64,000 nucleotides of DNA from an uncultured Flavobacteriaceae bacterium (GTDB lineage Bacteria > Bacteroidota > Bacteroidia > Flavobacteriales > Flavobacteriaceae): the NCBI GenBank assembly GCA_947501845.1, contig CANMXP010000002.1, positions 186,001-250,000 on the forward strand, read 5' to 3'. The notes under the pieces were generated by a model. That model worked only from the letters and a program-made list of their open reading frames with translations. It was not told the origin of the DNA and ran no database searches. Both the position numbers and the translations under genes were made by a program. Shown in pieces: positions 44,090 to 53,400 of the stretch. The stretch's first letter is position 1; each line of letters begins with the position of its first letter.

Positions 44090-44983
44090 TTATCTTATAA
44101 ATTTATCTATGACATACACTATTTGCAAAAGCGTTATATAGGAAACACTAGCTAGCATAAGTTGTTTTGCTGCTTTTTCGGTCATTTTTTTAAACAACCG
44201 AATGGCATAGTATAACATGCCCAACCCTAAAATAAAAACTAATATAGCAGCAACAATTGATAATTGTAATTTTCCTGTAAAACCAAATACTGGTATAATA
44301 GAGACTAGTAAAGTCCAAATGGTATACATAATGGTTTGTACCGCAGTTCCTTTATCTTGTTTTCCAGTTGGCAACATAAAGAACCCTCCTTTTTTATAAT
44401 CGTCAAATAAAAACCAGCCAATGGCCCAAAAATGAGGGAATTGCCAAAAAAACTGCAAAGCGAATAATGTTCCTGGTTCTATACCAAAATCATCTGTGGC
44501 TGCTACCCAACCTAACATAAATGGAATCGCACCAGGAATCGCACCTACAAAAACTGCCAACGGCGTTTTGGTTTTTAAAGGTGTGTATACACACGTGTAT
44601 AAAAATATTGAAATAGCACCAAACATAGCTGTTTGCTTATTGATGACATACAGAATAATAATCCCCAACAAAGTAAAAGCAGACGCAATAATAAATGCCG
44701 TTGCTACAGACATACGCCCAGCTGGGATAGGTCTGTTTTTAGTACGTTTCATTAAAGCATCTAAATCCTTTTCAATAATCTGGTTGAAAGCATTTGATGC
44801 TCCTACCATAAAATAGCCTCCTAAAGCTAATAGTACGAGTGTTTTTAAATCAACAGTATCAACGCCTAATAAATAACCTGCCAATGATGAAAAAACCACG
44901 CTTAATGCTAATCGCATTTTAGTGATTTCTTTAAAATCTGAAATAACAGAAGATGTTGCTAATGAAGATTTTGAATTACTCAA
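44090..44983 (-). CDS. cyoE: Protoheme IX farnesyltransferase (heme O synthase)
   Basis: This enzyme attaches a farnesyl group to heme B, giving heme O, the precursor of heme A for the oxidase. The 297-residue product has nine predicted helices and the prenyl-diphosphate-binding motif NQIIEKDLDALMKRTKNRP (about 67-85) in a cytoplasmic loop. The reading frame begins with TTG at 44983; an in-frame TAG lies four codons upstream and no ATG or GTG is available before the conserved start of the chain, so TTG is the likely start. It leads the oxidase operon and has a good promoter upstream. Confidence 0.94.
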   Translation of the reverse strand: MSNSKSSLATSSVISDFKEITKMRLALSVVFSSLAGYLLGVDTVDLKTLVLLALGGYFMVGASNAFNQIIEKDLDALMKRTKNRPIPAGRMSVATAFIIASAFTLLGIIILYVINKQTAMFGAISIFLYTCVYTPLKTKTPLAVFVGAIPGAIPFMLGWVAATDDFGIEPGTLFALQFFWQFPHFWAIGWFLFDDYKKGGFFMLPTGKQDKGTAVQTIMYTIWTLLVSIIPVFGFTGKLQLSIVAAILVFILGLGMLYYAIRLFKKMTEKAAKQLMLASVSYITLLQIVYVIDKFIR

Positions 44984-45018
44984 CGTTATATTTGCCTATG
45001 GCTTTTTAATTGCGAGTG

Positions 45019-45049
45019 CAAATATACTCTATAAAAGCGTTTTGAGCAA
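45019..45049 (-). promoter_or_regulatory. Bacteroidota-type promoter of the cyoE-cox operon
   Basis: On the minus strand TTG (plus-strand 45047-45049) is followed after 20 bases by TATATTTG (45019-45026), a full -7 match. The predicted leader is short, about 30 bases. Confidence 0.65.
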
Positions 45050-45129
45050 TGCTAAGCGTATTTTTAATATGTTTTAAATAACGGTGGAGAATGTGATATC
45101 TCTTAATTGTCGATATGACTGAAATATTA

Positions 45130-45240
45130 AAATTTAGTCCTATGAATCTATTTCGAACATGAGAGGTAAATTATATGGTTTAATAAGAACTAATCAATCA
45201 TGTTGAGATTCCTGCTTTATTGAAACAAGTCCAGCATAAG
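45130..45240. repeat. Possible degraded intergenic repeat before the remB-like stop
   Basis: Between cyoE and the remB-like gene, CATGTTGAGATTCCTGCTTTATTG and AACAAGTCCAGCAT read on the other strand as ATGCTGGACTTGTT..GCAGGAATCTCAACATG, which resembles a Flavobacteriaceae intergenic repeat. Only one copy was seen and it is degraded. Confidence 0.25.
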
Positions 45241-45267
45241 CCACAGGTATAACAAAATAAAGTTTTA

Positions 45268-47373
45268 TTAGAAATCAAAATACCAATTAAACAGATCGGT
45301 TCTAATTCCAAAATTAAACCAGACTGTATTATTTTTAAAGGTCGCTGTAGTTTCTGCTTCTGGATCAAAATTCCTAAAACTGATATCTGTAAAGATCTTT
45401 AAGTTGGATGCTGGATTGATTAAATAACCTGCTTGCAAATTACCATTAAAGGTTGTTGCTTTTATACCTTGTCCAACTTTAACCCCTATATCAAAAGGTC
45501 TGTCGTTATAATCTCTATAAACGTCGCCTCCATAACTAAAAGTGTCTGTACCATCATTAAAATCCAACCCACGTACACCATAAATAAGTTTAGCATCGGC
45601 AAACCAACGTTTATACTTATAACGCGCTATTAAAATGGCTTCACTGAAATTTGCACCCCACAAATGCGCCATGGGCTGATTATTATGGGCATAATTCAAC
45701 ACAATTGTATTATGAGAATAAGTATATGGTCTTATCCTATTATATTCAAATTGTAGTAGTAGGTTATCAACTTTAAAAGCATTAAAATATTTAAGCCCCA
45801 ATTGATAGCCAAACTTGTTTTTCCAACTTTTTTCACCCCCTTTAACGTCACTAAGAGAAAACTCGTCTAAAATAAACTGACTATATATATTTATATTATC
45901 ATTCCATTTATATTTAGCGGAGGCACCAAGAAGAGCATTACCTGCACCTTGTCCCGTTTCAAATTCGATTGCTCTAAAAAATATGATAGGGTTTAGATAG
46001 TTAATATCGAACCCTCTATCATTAGAGTTTGTCCAAAGTACCGATTCAAACAATCCAATGTTCAATCGTTTCGACACATTCCAACTTAGATAATGATTCG
46101 CCATATACTTAGTTAAAAATGCTTTATCAACGACCACTTCTGGCCTTACATCTTTTAACCACATCCATGTATTGGTATATTTTATTTTCCAAAATTTTGT
46201 GTTTAATTTTAAAAAAGTATGCGGACTCGCTGCATCGCTAAGTAATAATGACCGATAGCCATCTCCAATAAAATTTTTACCATGTCCGAATTGAATATTT
46301 AAAAACTTAGCTGGCGAGTAAGATATATAAGCCTCTGCCACAGGATAATCGTAGGAGTTCATTTTAAACCGTTTTGCAATACCACGACCTGGAATAATGG
46401 CAGGATCGGGACCAAAAGCTTTTAAAGTTTCTGCATATTGGTTCACATATTGGGCAAACCTCCCTTGACTCTCAAAAACGGTAGTATAAAAATTAAACTT
46501 CTTCCCTAAGCCTCCTTGTACCAAAAGACCTCTTGTATTATTATATGTTGTATTAAAGTCGGCATCGGTATCTTTACCTAATTGCAAGTCTAATATGGGG
46601 TCTACCGTAAACCAATAATCTTTGCCTTGCAATTGCACCAAATGTTCATTCCAAAGTTTTTTACCTGCCCAAGTATCTGTTTCTTTTTTTAGTTTTTCTC
46701 TTTCTGCTTTAAAATCATGATATATTGAAACTTCATCGTACATAAATGGTTTTGATGCGGTATGACTATTGGTGCCAACAAGATTCATCCCTCTATCAAA
46801 CCTCGCATAATCGCTATGCGTAAATGGAATATTTAATTGACTTCTAAAAGCTTTATTTTCAAAAACCTTTGTATTGTTATTAATATTATCAAACTCCGTT
46901 TTTGCTTGTTGTTCTAGTTTTGTTATTTCATTCTCTTTTACCAGATCTTGGTTTTTTACAGTTGGATCAACCAGAGGGATTTTTATAGAAATTGAGTACT
47001 GCTTATATGTTTTTCGACTATTATAAGTCGCTGGCTTTACTTTGGGAAAGGTTGAAAATACTTGCTTAGTTTCTTCTTTTAATTCGTTATAAATAGCATC
47101 AATGTAAATAATCCTAAACTGTCCAAGGGTATCTACCTCAAAAAGAACAGCAACTTCTCCTTTATATTCCTCGTCATGTACTTTTTGAGGTACTTTGAAA
47201 TTTTTATAAATATGTTCGAACACATTTCTATCAAAGCATTTTTGCAAGGAATCTATAACCACATTTTCACAATTTGGAAAAACTGGTGGTTTTTCAGACC
47301 AATAGGTGTCTTGTGAATAACTGTTATATTGGACTAAAAGTAGGAGTAGAACAATGAATCTCTTCATGAACAT
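45268..47373 (-). CDS. remB: RemB-like gliding-motility outer-membrane protein
   Basis: The 701-residue product has a signal peptide (about 1-20), a TonB-C-like domain (about 28-135, PPVFPNCENV, VAVLFEVDTLGQFRIIYID), a charged linker, and a long beta-barrel of aromatic-ended strands (about 235-701, ending GIRTDLFNWYFDF) with NIQFGHGKNFIGDGYRSLLL, typical of capsule-assembly Wzi-like barrels. In Flavobacterium, RemB is an outer-membrane protein linked to gliding; I recognise the pattern but cannot align it. The start could be the Met at residue 3. It is downstream of two TonB genes sharing the same N-terminal domain type. A -7-like TAGATTTG lies at 47436-47443. Confidence 0.68.
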   Translation of the reverse strand: MFMKRFIVLLLLLVQYNSYSQDTYWSEKPPVFPNCENVVIDSLQKCFDRNVFEHIYKNFKVPQKVHDEEYKGEVAVLFEVDTLGQFRIIYIDAIYNELKEETKQVFSTFPKVKPATYNSRKTYKQYSISIKIPLVDPTVKNQDLVKENEITKLEQQAKTEFDNINNNTKVFENKAFRSQLNIPFTHSDYARFDRGMNLVGTNSHTASKPFMYDEVSIYHDFKAEREKLKKETDTWAGKKLWNEHLVQLQGKDYWFTVDPILDLQLGKDTDADFNTTYNNTRGLLVQGGLGKKFNFYTTVFESQGRFAQYVNQYAETLKAFGPDPAIIPGRGIAKRFKMNSYDYPVAEAYISYSPAKFLNIQFGHGKNFIGDGYRSLLLSDAASPHTFLKLNTKFWKIKYTNTWMWLKDVRPEVVVDKAFLTKYMANHYLSWNVSKRLNIGLFESVLWTNSNDRGFDINYLNPIIFFRAIEFETGQGAGNALLGASAKYKWNDNINIYSQFILDEFSLSDVKGGEKSWKNKFGYQLGLKYFNAFKVDNLLLQFEYNRIRPYTYSHNTIVLNYAHNNQPMAHLWGANFSEAILIARYKYKRWFADAKLIYGVRGLDFNDGTDTFSYGGDVYRDYNDRPFDIGVKVGQGIKATTFNGNLQAGYLINPASNLKIFTDISFRNFDPEAETTATFKNNTVWFNFGIRTDLFNWYFDF

Positions 47374-47435
47374 GGGTTAATAATTAGTTTAGTGCTGAAA
47401 GATACTATATTTTTAGATTCCTAATTCATAAAAAG

Positions 47436-47443
47436 CAAATCTA
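47436..47443 (-). promoter_or_regulatory. -7 promoter element before the remB-like gene
   Basis: TAGATTTG on the minus strand matches TAnnTTTG, 62 bases before the ATG at 47373. No -33 TTTG is evident. Confidence 0.4.
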
Positions 47444-47461
47444 CCTCTAAATATTTACGTC

Positions 47462-47540
47462 ATTAATGTTTATCAAAAGACTTAAGGTCGCTTCGTTATT
47501 AATATCAAGAACAAAGGCTCAATCTTAGGTTATCAAAAAA
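47462..47540. repeat. Diverged intergenic repeat, copy A
   Basis: From ATTAATGTTT to GGTTATCAA this segment aligns end to end with 50238-50320: shared words include ATTAATGTTT, a GGTCGCTTCGTTATT / AGACCGCTTTATTGTT block, and AACAAAGGCTCAATCTTAGGTTA / AACAGAGGCTTAATTATAGTTA. Both copies lie between minus-strand genes in the tonB-sprA region. Confidence 0.4.
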
Positions 47541-47605
47541 GCACGAACGGCTATAACATATTCCTATATGGTTTCGAGAGCCTGAAATAAGTTTAGACCA
47601 ATAAA

Positions 47606-47644
47606 AAAACCGTTATTATTTAAGTTTTAAATAATAACGGTTTT
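47606..47644 (-). terminator. Rho-independent terminator after the first tonB gene
   Basis: An 18-bp perfect stem (47606-47623 and 47627-47644, core ACCGTTATTATTTAA) with loop GTT is followed on the minus strand by a T run. It lies 24 bases beyond the stop at 47668. Confidence 0.85.
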
Positions 47645-47667
47645 AAATCTGTAAAATTATTTATTAC

Positions 47668-48453
47668 TTAATTTTGTATTTCAAATACAATTGGCAATGT
47701 ATAAGTCACTCCTACATTTTTATCTTGTTGTTTCGCTGGCGTCATTTCTGGTATAATATTAATAACGCGTTCTGCTTCTTTTTCTAAAACTGGATGCGGC
47801 GCTCTAATTCTTATATCGGTAACCTTACCATTTTTATCTATTTTAAACATTGTCCGTATAATTTGCTTACCTGAAAGTCCATATTCGCTGCCTAAATCTG
47901 TATCAAATTTTCTTTGAATTAGCTTATTTATCTTTTCAGACATGCATTTGCGTTTGGCATCATTTGATTTTTTCTTTTCACAACCAGGATATAGAGGTAC
48001 TATCTGTACAAGGTTCATTGGTACATATACGTCTTCAGGTTCTTCAATTACAACTATATCTCTTGGATCTGGTGGGCCGTTGTTTACAATCGGATCTTTA
48101 GGAGCGTCTTCAATTATGGGGTTTATGGGGACATCATCTGGTACTTCTACATATTTATTCGATGGTTTTTTCTGGTTTTGTTCAATAGGCTTTTCAATAG
48201 TTGGTAGTTCTGGTTTTACTATTGGAATATCAATGCTATACGGTTCATCCAACGAAGGGCTTCCTCCATAAGTAGGAATAGTCGTTTTAAAAGTCATCTC
48301 TAACAGGCCAAAGGCTGCCAGTAAGGCCACAATTAACCCTATTTGGAAGTAAAGGGTCGTGTTTTTTTGTAAATTTGCATCATGCTTTTGTGATTTTTTC
48401 ACGGTTTGCTCATTTTGCCGAATGAGTTCGTGAGTTTTCTTTTGATTACTCAT
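47668..48453 (-). CDS. Energy transducer TonB family protein
   Basis: The 261-residue product starts MSNQKKTHELIRQN, has one transmembrane helix (about 36-54), a Pro/Glu/Lys-rich periplasmic spacer, and a TonB C-terminal domain (about 165-261) with YPGCEKKKSNDAKRKCMSEKI, FKIDKNGKVTDIRIRAPHP and TLPIVFEIQN. It uses the proton motive force from ExbB/ExbD to drive outer-membrane TonB-dependent transporters. I chose the ATG at 48453; an upstream ATG at 48507 in frame would add a poorly conserved 18-residue leader. It is a paralogue of the next gene, with a terminator between them. Confidence 0.93.
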   Translation of the reverse strand: MSNQKKTHELIRQNEQTVKKSQKHDANLQKNTTLYFQIGLIVALLAAFGLLEMTFKTTIPTYGGSPSLDEPYSIDIPIVKPELPTIEKPIEQNQKKPSNKYVEVPDDVPINPIIEDAPKDPIVNNGPPDPRDIVVIEEPEDVYVPMNLVQIVPLYPGCEKKKSNDAKRKCMSEKINKLIQRKFDTDLGSEYGLSGKQIIRTMFKIDKNGKVTDIRIRAPHPVLEKEAERVINIIPEMTPAKQQDKNVGVTYTLPIVFEIQN

Positions 48454-48511
48454 AATAATTATAGTATAAATGTTAATATTATGATAAAAACACAATAAGC
48501 ATACCAAAAAA

Positions 48512-48544
48512 GAAATCCCGTTACAAAATTTGTAACGGGATTTT
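48512..48544 (-). terminator. Rho-independent terminator after the second tonB gene
   Basis: A 15-base arm pair AAATCCCGTTACAAA / TTTGTAACGGGATTT (48513-48527 and 48529-48543) forms a strong hairpin with T-rich sequence following on the minus strand. Confidence 0.8.
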
Positions 48545-48570
48545 AATTTATTTAAAGTTTACTTTTTTTT

Positions 48571-48594
48571 TCACTTCGACTAACGCCTAGTGAA
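48571..48594. repeat. Degraded short repeat copy between the two tonB genes
   Basis: CACTTCGACTAACGCCTAGTGA (48572-48593) is a diverged relative of CACTTCGACTGCGCTCAGTG; the CACT/AGTG ends are kept. Confidence 0.35.
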
Positions 48595-48605
48595 CAGCAG
48601 TAAGT

Positions 48606-49328
48606 TTAATCTTGTACTTGGAAAATTATTGGTAACGAGTATGGAACGTTCACTGGTTTTCCACGTTGTTTTCCTGGCTTCATTTTTGGCAATAAACCAA
48701 TAACACGTGCCGCTTCTTTTTCTAAACCTGGGTGTGGTGCTCTAGCACGGATACCTGTGATGTTACCTGTTTTATCAATTTTAAAGATCACATTGATACG
48801 TTGTCTTCCTGATAAACCTAAATCACCAGCCAATTCAGTGTTGAACTTTCTATTTACAAACTGCGATATCTTTTTAGACATACAATCTCTTTTCTTTGTA
48901 TTGGTACTTTGTTTTTCACATCCAGGAAAAACAGGTACATTTTCAATTACTGAAAATGGTACGTCTATATCCTCTTCTACTTCCTCTACCTCTACTTCTT
49001 CTACCTCAACAATTTCAGTTTCTTGATCTGCCTCTGACGTATCTATAACAGTTTCTTCTATTTCCACCTCATCTTCAACAATCTCAATAACCTCTGGTGC
49101 TGCTGGTGGCGGTGGCGGTGGCGGCGGTGTCTGGATTTGTTCTGTAATTGGGATTTCTTCTTCCAATTCTTCATCCATATTTACCATTCCTATATCTGTA
49201 TCGGCCTTATCATAGGTTTTATAATTGATAGCATAGTTTGTTAAAAATAACATTAAAGCTAAACCAATAGCGAAGTAAAGTGAACTGTTACGTCCAACAT
49301 TTGCTTTGGGATTTTTTTTAGGTTCCAT
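48606..49328 (-). CDS. Energy transducer TonB (proline-rich linker)
   Basis: The 240-residue product has a short cytoplasmic start, a transmembrane helix (about 15-33), a spacer with eight successive prolines (PPPPPPPPAAPE near 69-80) followed by a Glu/Val-rich acidic run (about 80-125), and a TonB C-terminal domain with FPGCEKQSTNTKKRDCMSKK, FKIDKTGNITGIRARAPHP and YSLPIIFQVQD. Proline-rich spacers span the periplasm to reach TonB-dependent transporters. It is paralogous to the downstream TonB and shares its paired-cysteine CTD pattern. It follows the gcvH-vanZ unit on the same strand. Confidence 0.95.
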   Translation of the reverse strand: MEPKKNPKANVGRNSSLYFAIGLALMLFLTNYAINYKTYDKADTDIGMVNMDEELEEEIPITEQIQTPPPPPPPPAAPEVIEIVEDEVEIEETVIDTSEADQETEIVEVEEVEVEEVEEDIDVPFSVIENVPVFPGCEKQSTNTKKRDCMSKKISQFVNRKFNTELAGDLGLSGRQRINVIFKIDKTGNITGIRARAPHPGLEKEAARVIGLLPKMKPGKQRGKPVNVPYSLPIIFQVQD

Positions 49329-49388
49329 AATTTATATCATTTATCAAGATTGCTAAAATAACTATTTATTTATAAAAAAAACAAGTGT

Positions 49389-49766
49389 TTATTCGTTTTT
49401 AACGTGTAAACTGCTTTTAAACCATAATACCGTTGATGCTAATAACGCTCCTAGGCTATTTGCTACAGCATCATAAATATCCAAACTTCTTGAAGCTGTT
49501 ACACTACCTTGCAATACCTCAATAATCGTACCAAATAAAACAGAAAGAATAACGGCTAAAAGCATGGCTTTTCTACTTTTATATTTAAAAGAAAATAAAA
49601 ATGTGTAAAACCATAAAAGTGTTAAAACAAAATAGGCACAAAAATGAAATATCTTATCTCCAAAGGAAACACCTATATCTGGAATATTATTGAGCTTAAT
49701 CAAGCTAACCGTGGCTAATGCCAACGAGTATATTATGGTTATTATAGGCGTTAATTTTTTAAGCAC
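49389..49766 (-). CDS. VanZ family membrane protein
   Basis: The 125-residue product has four transmembrane helices (about 8-25, 36-55, 68-86, 100-115) and the VanZ-like pattern [20 protein letters not shown] and a [28 protein letters not shown] segment near 80-107. The family name comes from teicoplanin-resistance clusters, but this stand-alone form has no proven function. It overlaps the 3' end of gcvH by 8 bases, so it is probably translated from the same transcript. Confidence 0.9.
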   Translation of the reverse strand: MLKKLTPIITIIYSLALATVSLIKLNNIPDIGVSFGDKIFHFCAYFVLTLLWFYTFLFSFKYKSRKAMLLAVILSVLFGTIIEVLQGSVTASRSLDIYDAVANSLGALLASTVLWFKSSLHVKNE

Positions 49767-50139
49767 CTATTACTGCTTTATAATCGTCTGCAGACATAAG
49801 ACCTTCTACTTGGTTAAGATCTGAACATTTTACTTTTATCATCCATCCATCACCATAAGGGTCACTATTTACTTTTTCTGGTTCATCTTCTAACGCTTCA
49901 TTAAATTCTATAATTTCTCCAGATAATGGTAAAAACAAGTCTGATACTGTTTTTACTGCTTCAACTGTTCCAAAAATTTCTTCAGCATCTAATGTTTCGT
50001 CTACGGTCTCTACTTCAACATATACAATATCGCCTAATTCACTTTGTGCAAAATCTGTGATACCAATCGTAGCAATATCACCTTCGATTTTAATCCATTC
50101 GTGATCTTTGGTGTATTTTAATTCTGATGGAATATTCAT
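49759..50139 (-). CDS. gcvH: Glycine cleavage system H protein
   Basis: GcvH carries the lipoyl arm that shuttles the aminomethyl group between the P, T and L proteins of glycine cleavage. The 126-residue product has the lipoylation site Lys63 in [19 protein letters not shown], the YTKDHEWI start and the [14 protein letters not shown] end. The length is standard. It is first in the gcvH-vanZ unit, upstream of tonB on the minus strand, and has an excellent consensus promoter. The P and T proteins are not in the window. Confidence 0.97.
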   Translation of the reverse strand: MNIPSELKYTKDHEWIKIEGDIATIGITDFAQSELGDIVYVEVETVDETLDAEEIFGTVEAVKTVSDLFLPLSGEIIEFNEALEDEPEKVNSDPYGDGWMIKVKCSDLNQVEGLMSADDYKAVIGA

Positions 50140-50166
50140 AGTGTTAATTTAAATTCATTTATTCAA

Positions 50167-50197
50167 CAAATGTATTTATTCAAATTTTAAATTCAAA
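50167..50197 (-). promoter_or_regulatory. Bacteroidota-type promoter of gcvH-vanZ
   Basis: On the minus strand TTTG (plus-strand 50194-50197) is followed after exactly 19 bases by TACATTTG (50167-50174), both full consensus matches. The predicted leader is about 20 bases. Confidence 0.75.
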
Positions 50198-50237
50198 TAG
50201 ATTTGTTTAATAAAAAAGGTTACAAGCAAACTATAGA

Positions 50238-50320
50238 ATTAATGTTTGTGCCAAGATATTTTAGACCGCTTTATTGTTAGAACCAAAAACAGAGGCTTAA
50301 TTATAGTTAAATCAAGATAA
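50238..50320. repeat. Diverged intergenic repeat, copy B
   Basis: This aligns with copy A at 47462-47540 over about 80 bases in the same orientation, with shared words ATTAATGTTT and AGAGGCTTAAT / AAAGGCTCAAT. Identity is roughly two thirds by eye. Confidence 0.4.
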
Positions 50321-50337
50321 AATATCATAGAGTGAGC

Positions 50338-50370
50338 AGACCTGACAGGTTTTAAAAACCTGTCAGGTCT
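50338..50370. repeat. Near-perfect palindrome, REP-like, downstream of sprA
   Basis: The arms AGACCTGACAGGTTT (50338-50352) and AAACCTGTCAGGTCT (50356-50370) are exact reverse complements with a three-base centre (TAA). It could act as a terminator for sprA (no strong T run) or be one copy of a genome-wide palindromic repeat; the GACCTGACAGGT word is one I associate with Flavobacteriaceae genomes. Confidence 0.65.
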
Positions 50371-50486
50371 CTTAACACCGGATAAGTATAAGCGTGTATT
50401 CTTTGCTAAAAGTGATTTAGTTTTTTAAGAGATTTACCTTCACCTATGCAACGGTTTGATACGCAGGAACGACAAATACGTGTCTG

Positions 50487-53400
50487 TTAATTCCCGAAAT
50501 TATATCTAATGGTAAAACCGGATCGGATTGTTGTTTGTGGAAACGCTGTTGAAATAGCATATTCTGAAAACGAATAATCAAAATAAAAAAGTGCTGTTAA
50601 GTTTTTACTAAACGCATAATCTGCCGAATATTTTATTCCCCAAATGGTTTGTCCGGATGTGACTTGGTTATTTTCTAAATCTAAATATCTAATAATGGTT
50701 TTATTATCTCTAACAGACACATCTGCTTTCATATTTAAATCGCTTACCACCCGCTTTCTTGGACCTGCTAATTTTGAGCGTATTTTTAAATCTTTAATCC
50801 TATAACCTAAACCTATAATATACTCATTCCCTTGAACCTCGGTCATTAAATTATTATCAAAACTAAGCGATAACAATCTGTCTTTTTTAACCTCGGCTAA
50901 AATCTTGACAGAATTCTTCATTTCAAAATCGAGTCTAACCAAAGGACTAAACATTTCGGTTAAGTTAATATTGCTCAGCAATCGCTCATTTTTATAATTA
51001 CCAGATTGATCTTTAGTATTATTTAGCTGACTATCATAATCTAAAGCTGGATTAATGGCTTCATAATCTAAATTAGATTGAAACTGATTTATTGTGTAGG
51101 TTGAGCGATATCCATGTGTTAATGAAAAACGTTTAAAACGCTTTTTAAACCATTTAAACTTCATGAAACCTGTATACTTTAAATCCCAGTTAGGGATAGG
51201 CACATCTCTAAAAGCTCCTAATTTCACACTATTGGCATTTGTTCCTGTATAAGCAGCTAAAAAGGCTGGCAATAATACAGCTTGATTACTTTTTCCATAG
51301 CCTTTTGGAAACCCATCGTCATCCAGATCGTTTAAATCTGCACCATTCTTTGCAGCTAATCTTCTTGCTACAATTAATCTATTTGCTCTAAAATCATTAA
51401 AAGCATCAGAAGTATTTTCGTCACTTTTACTAAAGGCTGTTTTCAATAAGATAGTAGATATATTAAAATTACCAAAAGTGTTAGGTGTTAACGATTCATA
51501 CTCATAAGTTCCCAGGCTTCCATTAACTCTAAAATTCTCTGTATAATTTTCGTAATAAGCACGGTTTCCTATAAGGTCAATTTTCAAACTCTTTACGGGT
51601 TCTAAACTTGCAGATAGATCAATTTGTTTTGTGTGGGTTGTTGTATACTGTTGATTAAATTCAGGAAAAACAGTTAACCAACCTCTTCTGGCTGCAAGGT
51701 CTCTTACATCACTTTGACTACCAAATGTAAACCCTGCTGTTGGTTTTAAGGTTCCTACAAAACCTGGTGTTTGCAAATACCCTGGTAAAAATGTTCCGTT
51801 ATTTTCAGAATAATTAAACTGAATTCTCTTTATACTTGTTAAAATATCAACACCTGCATTTAATAGTTTTGTAACAGATTGGTTCTTTGCTTTTGGCAGT
51901 GCTTTTTTCTTTCCATCTGGACCTGGTGGTGTGCCTCCATTTGAAGTTGATCTAGATCGTACTCTTTTAATAGGCTTTTTTACCAATCCAATATATTTAT
52001 AAAATCTATTCATATCTAAAGATGAATTGATATTATGAACATTTGAATTTTGAATGGTATTACCTAAATCGTACGTAGTAGGATCATTTGGTAACGTAAC
52101 ATCCCCATATAAATCAGAGCCTTTTTGCCATTGAAAGTTACCCGTATATTGATATGTGGCATCCAAGAAGCTAAATGTTGGAATTTTATTAATTGGTAGT
52201 TGATAGGTAACTCCTAAATTCTGACTTTGCCTGTTGGGGTCTCCAAAATCTAAGAAGCCATCCCAAACATCTAATGTTGGATCTTGGTCTCCATTAATGA
52301 TATTATCTTTAAAATAATTACGAACTATATTATTATTGGCCGCTGTAAAGTTTAATTGTAATGATTTTGTTAGATTATAATTAACGGTATATTGAAAATC
52401 GAAGGTATAATTTCTTCTAAACAACTCTTCTATACCAATGTTTCCTCCAGCAAGATCAATCTCTCTAAACTTCTGTTTATTAAACTGCCTATTAATATCT
52501 GTATTAAATGTAAAACTTGTTGGTAATAAATTGACATTGAAATCTTTTAAAATCCTCCAATATTTCCCAGTAAATAATGAATCATTTTTCTTGAAAGGCT
52601 CTATGGTTACTGGATTGAAATTAAAGGCATAATTTGCCCCGGCCCGAACCGTTTTATTAACCGAATTTTCAATCTCAAAATCCCTATGCTCTACTTTATT
52701 ATAGGAATAGTTTAAAGTTAAATTTTCTACATCGTAAAAGCGTGGCGTAGCATCTGTTGTTCTTGTTTTCCTAACCCCTATAAAATTAATACTTTGCCTT
52801 CTGGTGTAATCTTCAGACTGTTCTTTTATTTGATTTCTTTCAGCTTCAGTATCTGCAGCATCCAATCGAGAATCTAAGGTTAAATCTTTGTAAAACTGAT
52901 CGTATTTGGGTGTGATAAGCTCTTCACTTCGGGCATAATTAAAAGGTAATTGAATGCCCCATTTTTTTGGCAGTAATTGACCAACATTAATATTGGTAAC
53001 TACATCATATTGCTGCACATCCTCTAAACTACGCTGGCTAGGCCCTTGTTCAAGACCTCCAAAACCAGAAGTACTTTTTCTTCCTGTGGCACTTATATTT
53101 GCAAAGTCTGCAATATTAGTATCTACACTTAATACAGCTGCCCAACCGCCTTCGTTATCTAAATCGGATAAACGCAGTTCATTAAACCAAACCTTTGTAC
53201 AGATATTAGACGTATGTGTATTTTTAACCCCTACCATAAGTGTTCTAATATCTCCAAAATTAGGGTTTCCTTTTATGGCAACACGATGCTGCCCTGATAC
53301 ATATCCAGCAAATTGATTATTCACTTCGGCAATGTCTCCATTTATAACATCATAAAATCGTGGGTCATTATTTGGTAAAGGACCATCTGAAATGGCTTGT

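Larger units (their letters stand above)
50140..50486. other. 347-base intergenic region between sprA and gcvH
   Basis: No gene is visible. It holds the gcvH promoter (50167-50197), a diverged repeat copy (50238-50320) and a 33-base near-perfect palindrome (50338-50370). The remaining 115 bases before the sprA stop show nothing clear. Confidence 0.6.

Noticed and set aside
49084-49135. GGTGGCGG-rich stretch, considered as a micro-repeat or CRISPR-like array
   Set aside because: It is the reverse complement of the proline codons in the TonB spacer. No CRISPR array or spacer pattern occurs anywhere in the window.
49389-49766. VanZ as a sign of a glycopeptide resistance cluster
   Set aside because: No vanA, vanH, vanX or regulators are nearby; the protein is a stand-alone VanZ-like family member linked to gcvH.
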